From: an uncultured Prevotella sp.
GTDB lineage: Bacteria; Bacteroidota; Bacteroidia; Bacteroidales; Bacteroidaceae
Reading direction: 5' to 3'
DNA: 6,680 nt
Assembly (NCBI GenBank): GCA_934219025.1
Contig: CAKQDG010000110.1
Coordinates: 1-6,680 of the forward strand
Part shown: positions 6,452-6,680 of the stretch, piece after piece
Layout of the letters: each line of letters begins with the position of its first letter
Numbering within the stretch: the first letter of the stretch is position 1
Notes under the pieces: generated by a model
Database searches by the model: none
What the model was told of the DNA's origin: nothing
What the model saw: the letters and a program-made list of their open reading frames with translations, nothing else
Program-made: the position numbers and the translations under genes

Positions 6452-6468
6452 GGCAGATTTTCTCTGCC
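6452..6468 (-). promoter_or_regulatory. Hairpin at the 5' end of the rlmN leader
   Basis: GGCAGA (6452-6457) and TCTGCC (6463-6468) form a perfect 6-bp stem with a 5-nt loop. If transcription starts near 6475, as the upstream -7 element predicts, the hairpin is within the first ten or so bases of the rlmN mRNA and ends 20 nt before the ATG. A 5' hairpin of this kind may protect the transcript or affect ribosome access; no T run follows, so it is not a terminator. Confidence 0.5.
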
Positions 6469-6472
6469 GCAA

Positions 6473-6480
6473 TATCTTTG
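6473..6480 (+). promoter_or_regulatory. Possible rightward -7 element
   Basis: TATCTTTG on the plus strand matches TAnnTTTG exactly. It directly abuts the leftward rlmN -7 element, giving the inverted pair TATCTTTG|CAAAAGTA. No TTTG lies 19-21 nt upstream. It would start a transcript near 6487 running to the right edge. It may be only the chance mirror of the rlmN element. Confidence 0.25.
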
Positions 6481-6488
6481 CAAAAGTA
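6481..6488 (-). promoter_or_regulatory. Likely rlmN promoter, -7 element
   Basis: TACTTTTG on the minus strand matches the Bacteroidetes -7 element and lies 49 nt before the rlmN ATG. The expected -33 position (about 6509-6512) reads TAAG rather than TTTG and falls inside a palindrome, so strength may depend on an activator or the promoter may be weak. Transcription should begin around 6475. Confidence 0.55.
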
Positions 6489-6507
6489 CAATTTTTTTTC
6501 CGTTCTT

Positions 6508-6520
6508 CCTTATAATAAGG
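6508..6520. repeat. 13-bp palindrome at the -33 position of the rlmN promoter
   Basis: CCTTATAATAAGG has perfect 6-bp arms around one central base. It covers the position where the -33 element of the rlmN promoter should lie, which suits a protein-binding site. A chance AT-rich palindrome is a fair alternative. Confidence 0.4.
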
Positions 6521-6680
6521 TAAACTTTATGTTTTGTTAGTAAGATATTCTTTTCAAGATTATGGCTTAACCCGCTCAATTCATAAGACAATGTATATTA
6601 TCGGAAGTAGCAGGTTTTCGACAAAAACAATAAAAACACCCTCCACTCAAGTAAAACCCTCGTTCCTCGGGTTAGCCGTT
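6521..6680. other. AT-rich right-edge region without a recognised gene
   Basis: I see no recognisable gene here. On the plus strand an ATG at 6591 opens a frame of 30 codons (MYIIGSSRFSTK...) that is still open at the edge. On the minus strand a frame entering from the edge is open for 26 codons to a TAA at 6598-6600. Neither translation is recognisable. Near the edge AACCC (6655-6659) and GGGTT (6669-6673) could form a weak 5-bp stem with a 9-nt loop. This could be the start of a divergent gene, the tail of an upstream gene, or plain intergenic DNA. Confidence 0.3.

Noticed and set aside
5787..6515. Long plus-strand open frame (242 codons) opposite rlmN
   Set aside because: RlmN is complete with cluster cysteines and methyl-carrying Cys; the plus-strand frame is its shadow and runs through the rlmN leader.
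1..6680. Sigma-54 promoters (TGGCAC-N5-TTGC) that the activator might use locally
   Set aside because: Scanning TGGC and GCCA occurrences by eye on both strands gave no match with correct spacing; a computed scan would be firmer.

Overview
The window looks like chromosomal core DNA from a Bacteroidales bacterium, probably Prevotellaceae; the family-level guess is tentative. The evidence is a set of Bacteroidetes-type -7 promoter elements (TAnnTTTG), A-rich sequence instead of Shine-Dalgarno sites before the starts, an LptE of the Bacteroidetes type, and a gene order (receiver-less sigma-54 activator, lptE, TPR-like protein, secG) that I recall as common in this phylum. I see no mobile element, phage gene, CRISPR array, tRNA or rRNA.

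All seven confident genes lie on the minus strand and read from right to left. The order is rlmN (23S rRNA/tRNA adenine-C2 methyltransferase), pdxA (vitamin B6 synthesis), a multi-pass membrane protein of the UPF0104/flippase-like family, a PspF-like sigma-54 activator without a receiver domain, lptE (LPS-assembly lipoprotein), a soluble protein of unknown function with a C-terminal TPR-like segment, and secG (translocon subunit). Gaps are short (6, 34, 21 and 9 nt) except rlmN-pdxA (91 nt, filled with short tandem repeats) and membrane protein-activator (67 nt, with a possible internal promoter). A likely reading is two overlapping transcription units: rlmN-pdxA-membrane protein, and activator-lptE-TPR-secG. 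The second groups a regulator with LPS export and protein secretion functions, so envelope biogenesis is its common theme.

The left edge (1-74) holds the best promoter in the window, TTTG-N20-TACCTTTG, pointing left and out of the window. A 14-bp inverted repeat covers it. The right edge (6432-6680) holds the rlmN promoter and leader, with a hairpin, a back-to-back pair of -7 elements and a 13-bp palindrome, then about 160 bp in which I recognise no gene.

I did not find an obviously new biological system. The observations most worth checking are the heptanucleotide repeat that forms the 3' end of rlmN, the second tandem repeat beside it, the promoter/inverted repeat at the left edge, the abutting -7 elements upstream of rlmN, and the coiled-coil insert of the sigma-54 activator beside lptE and secG.
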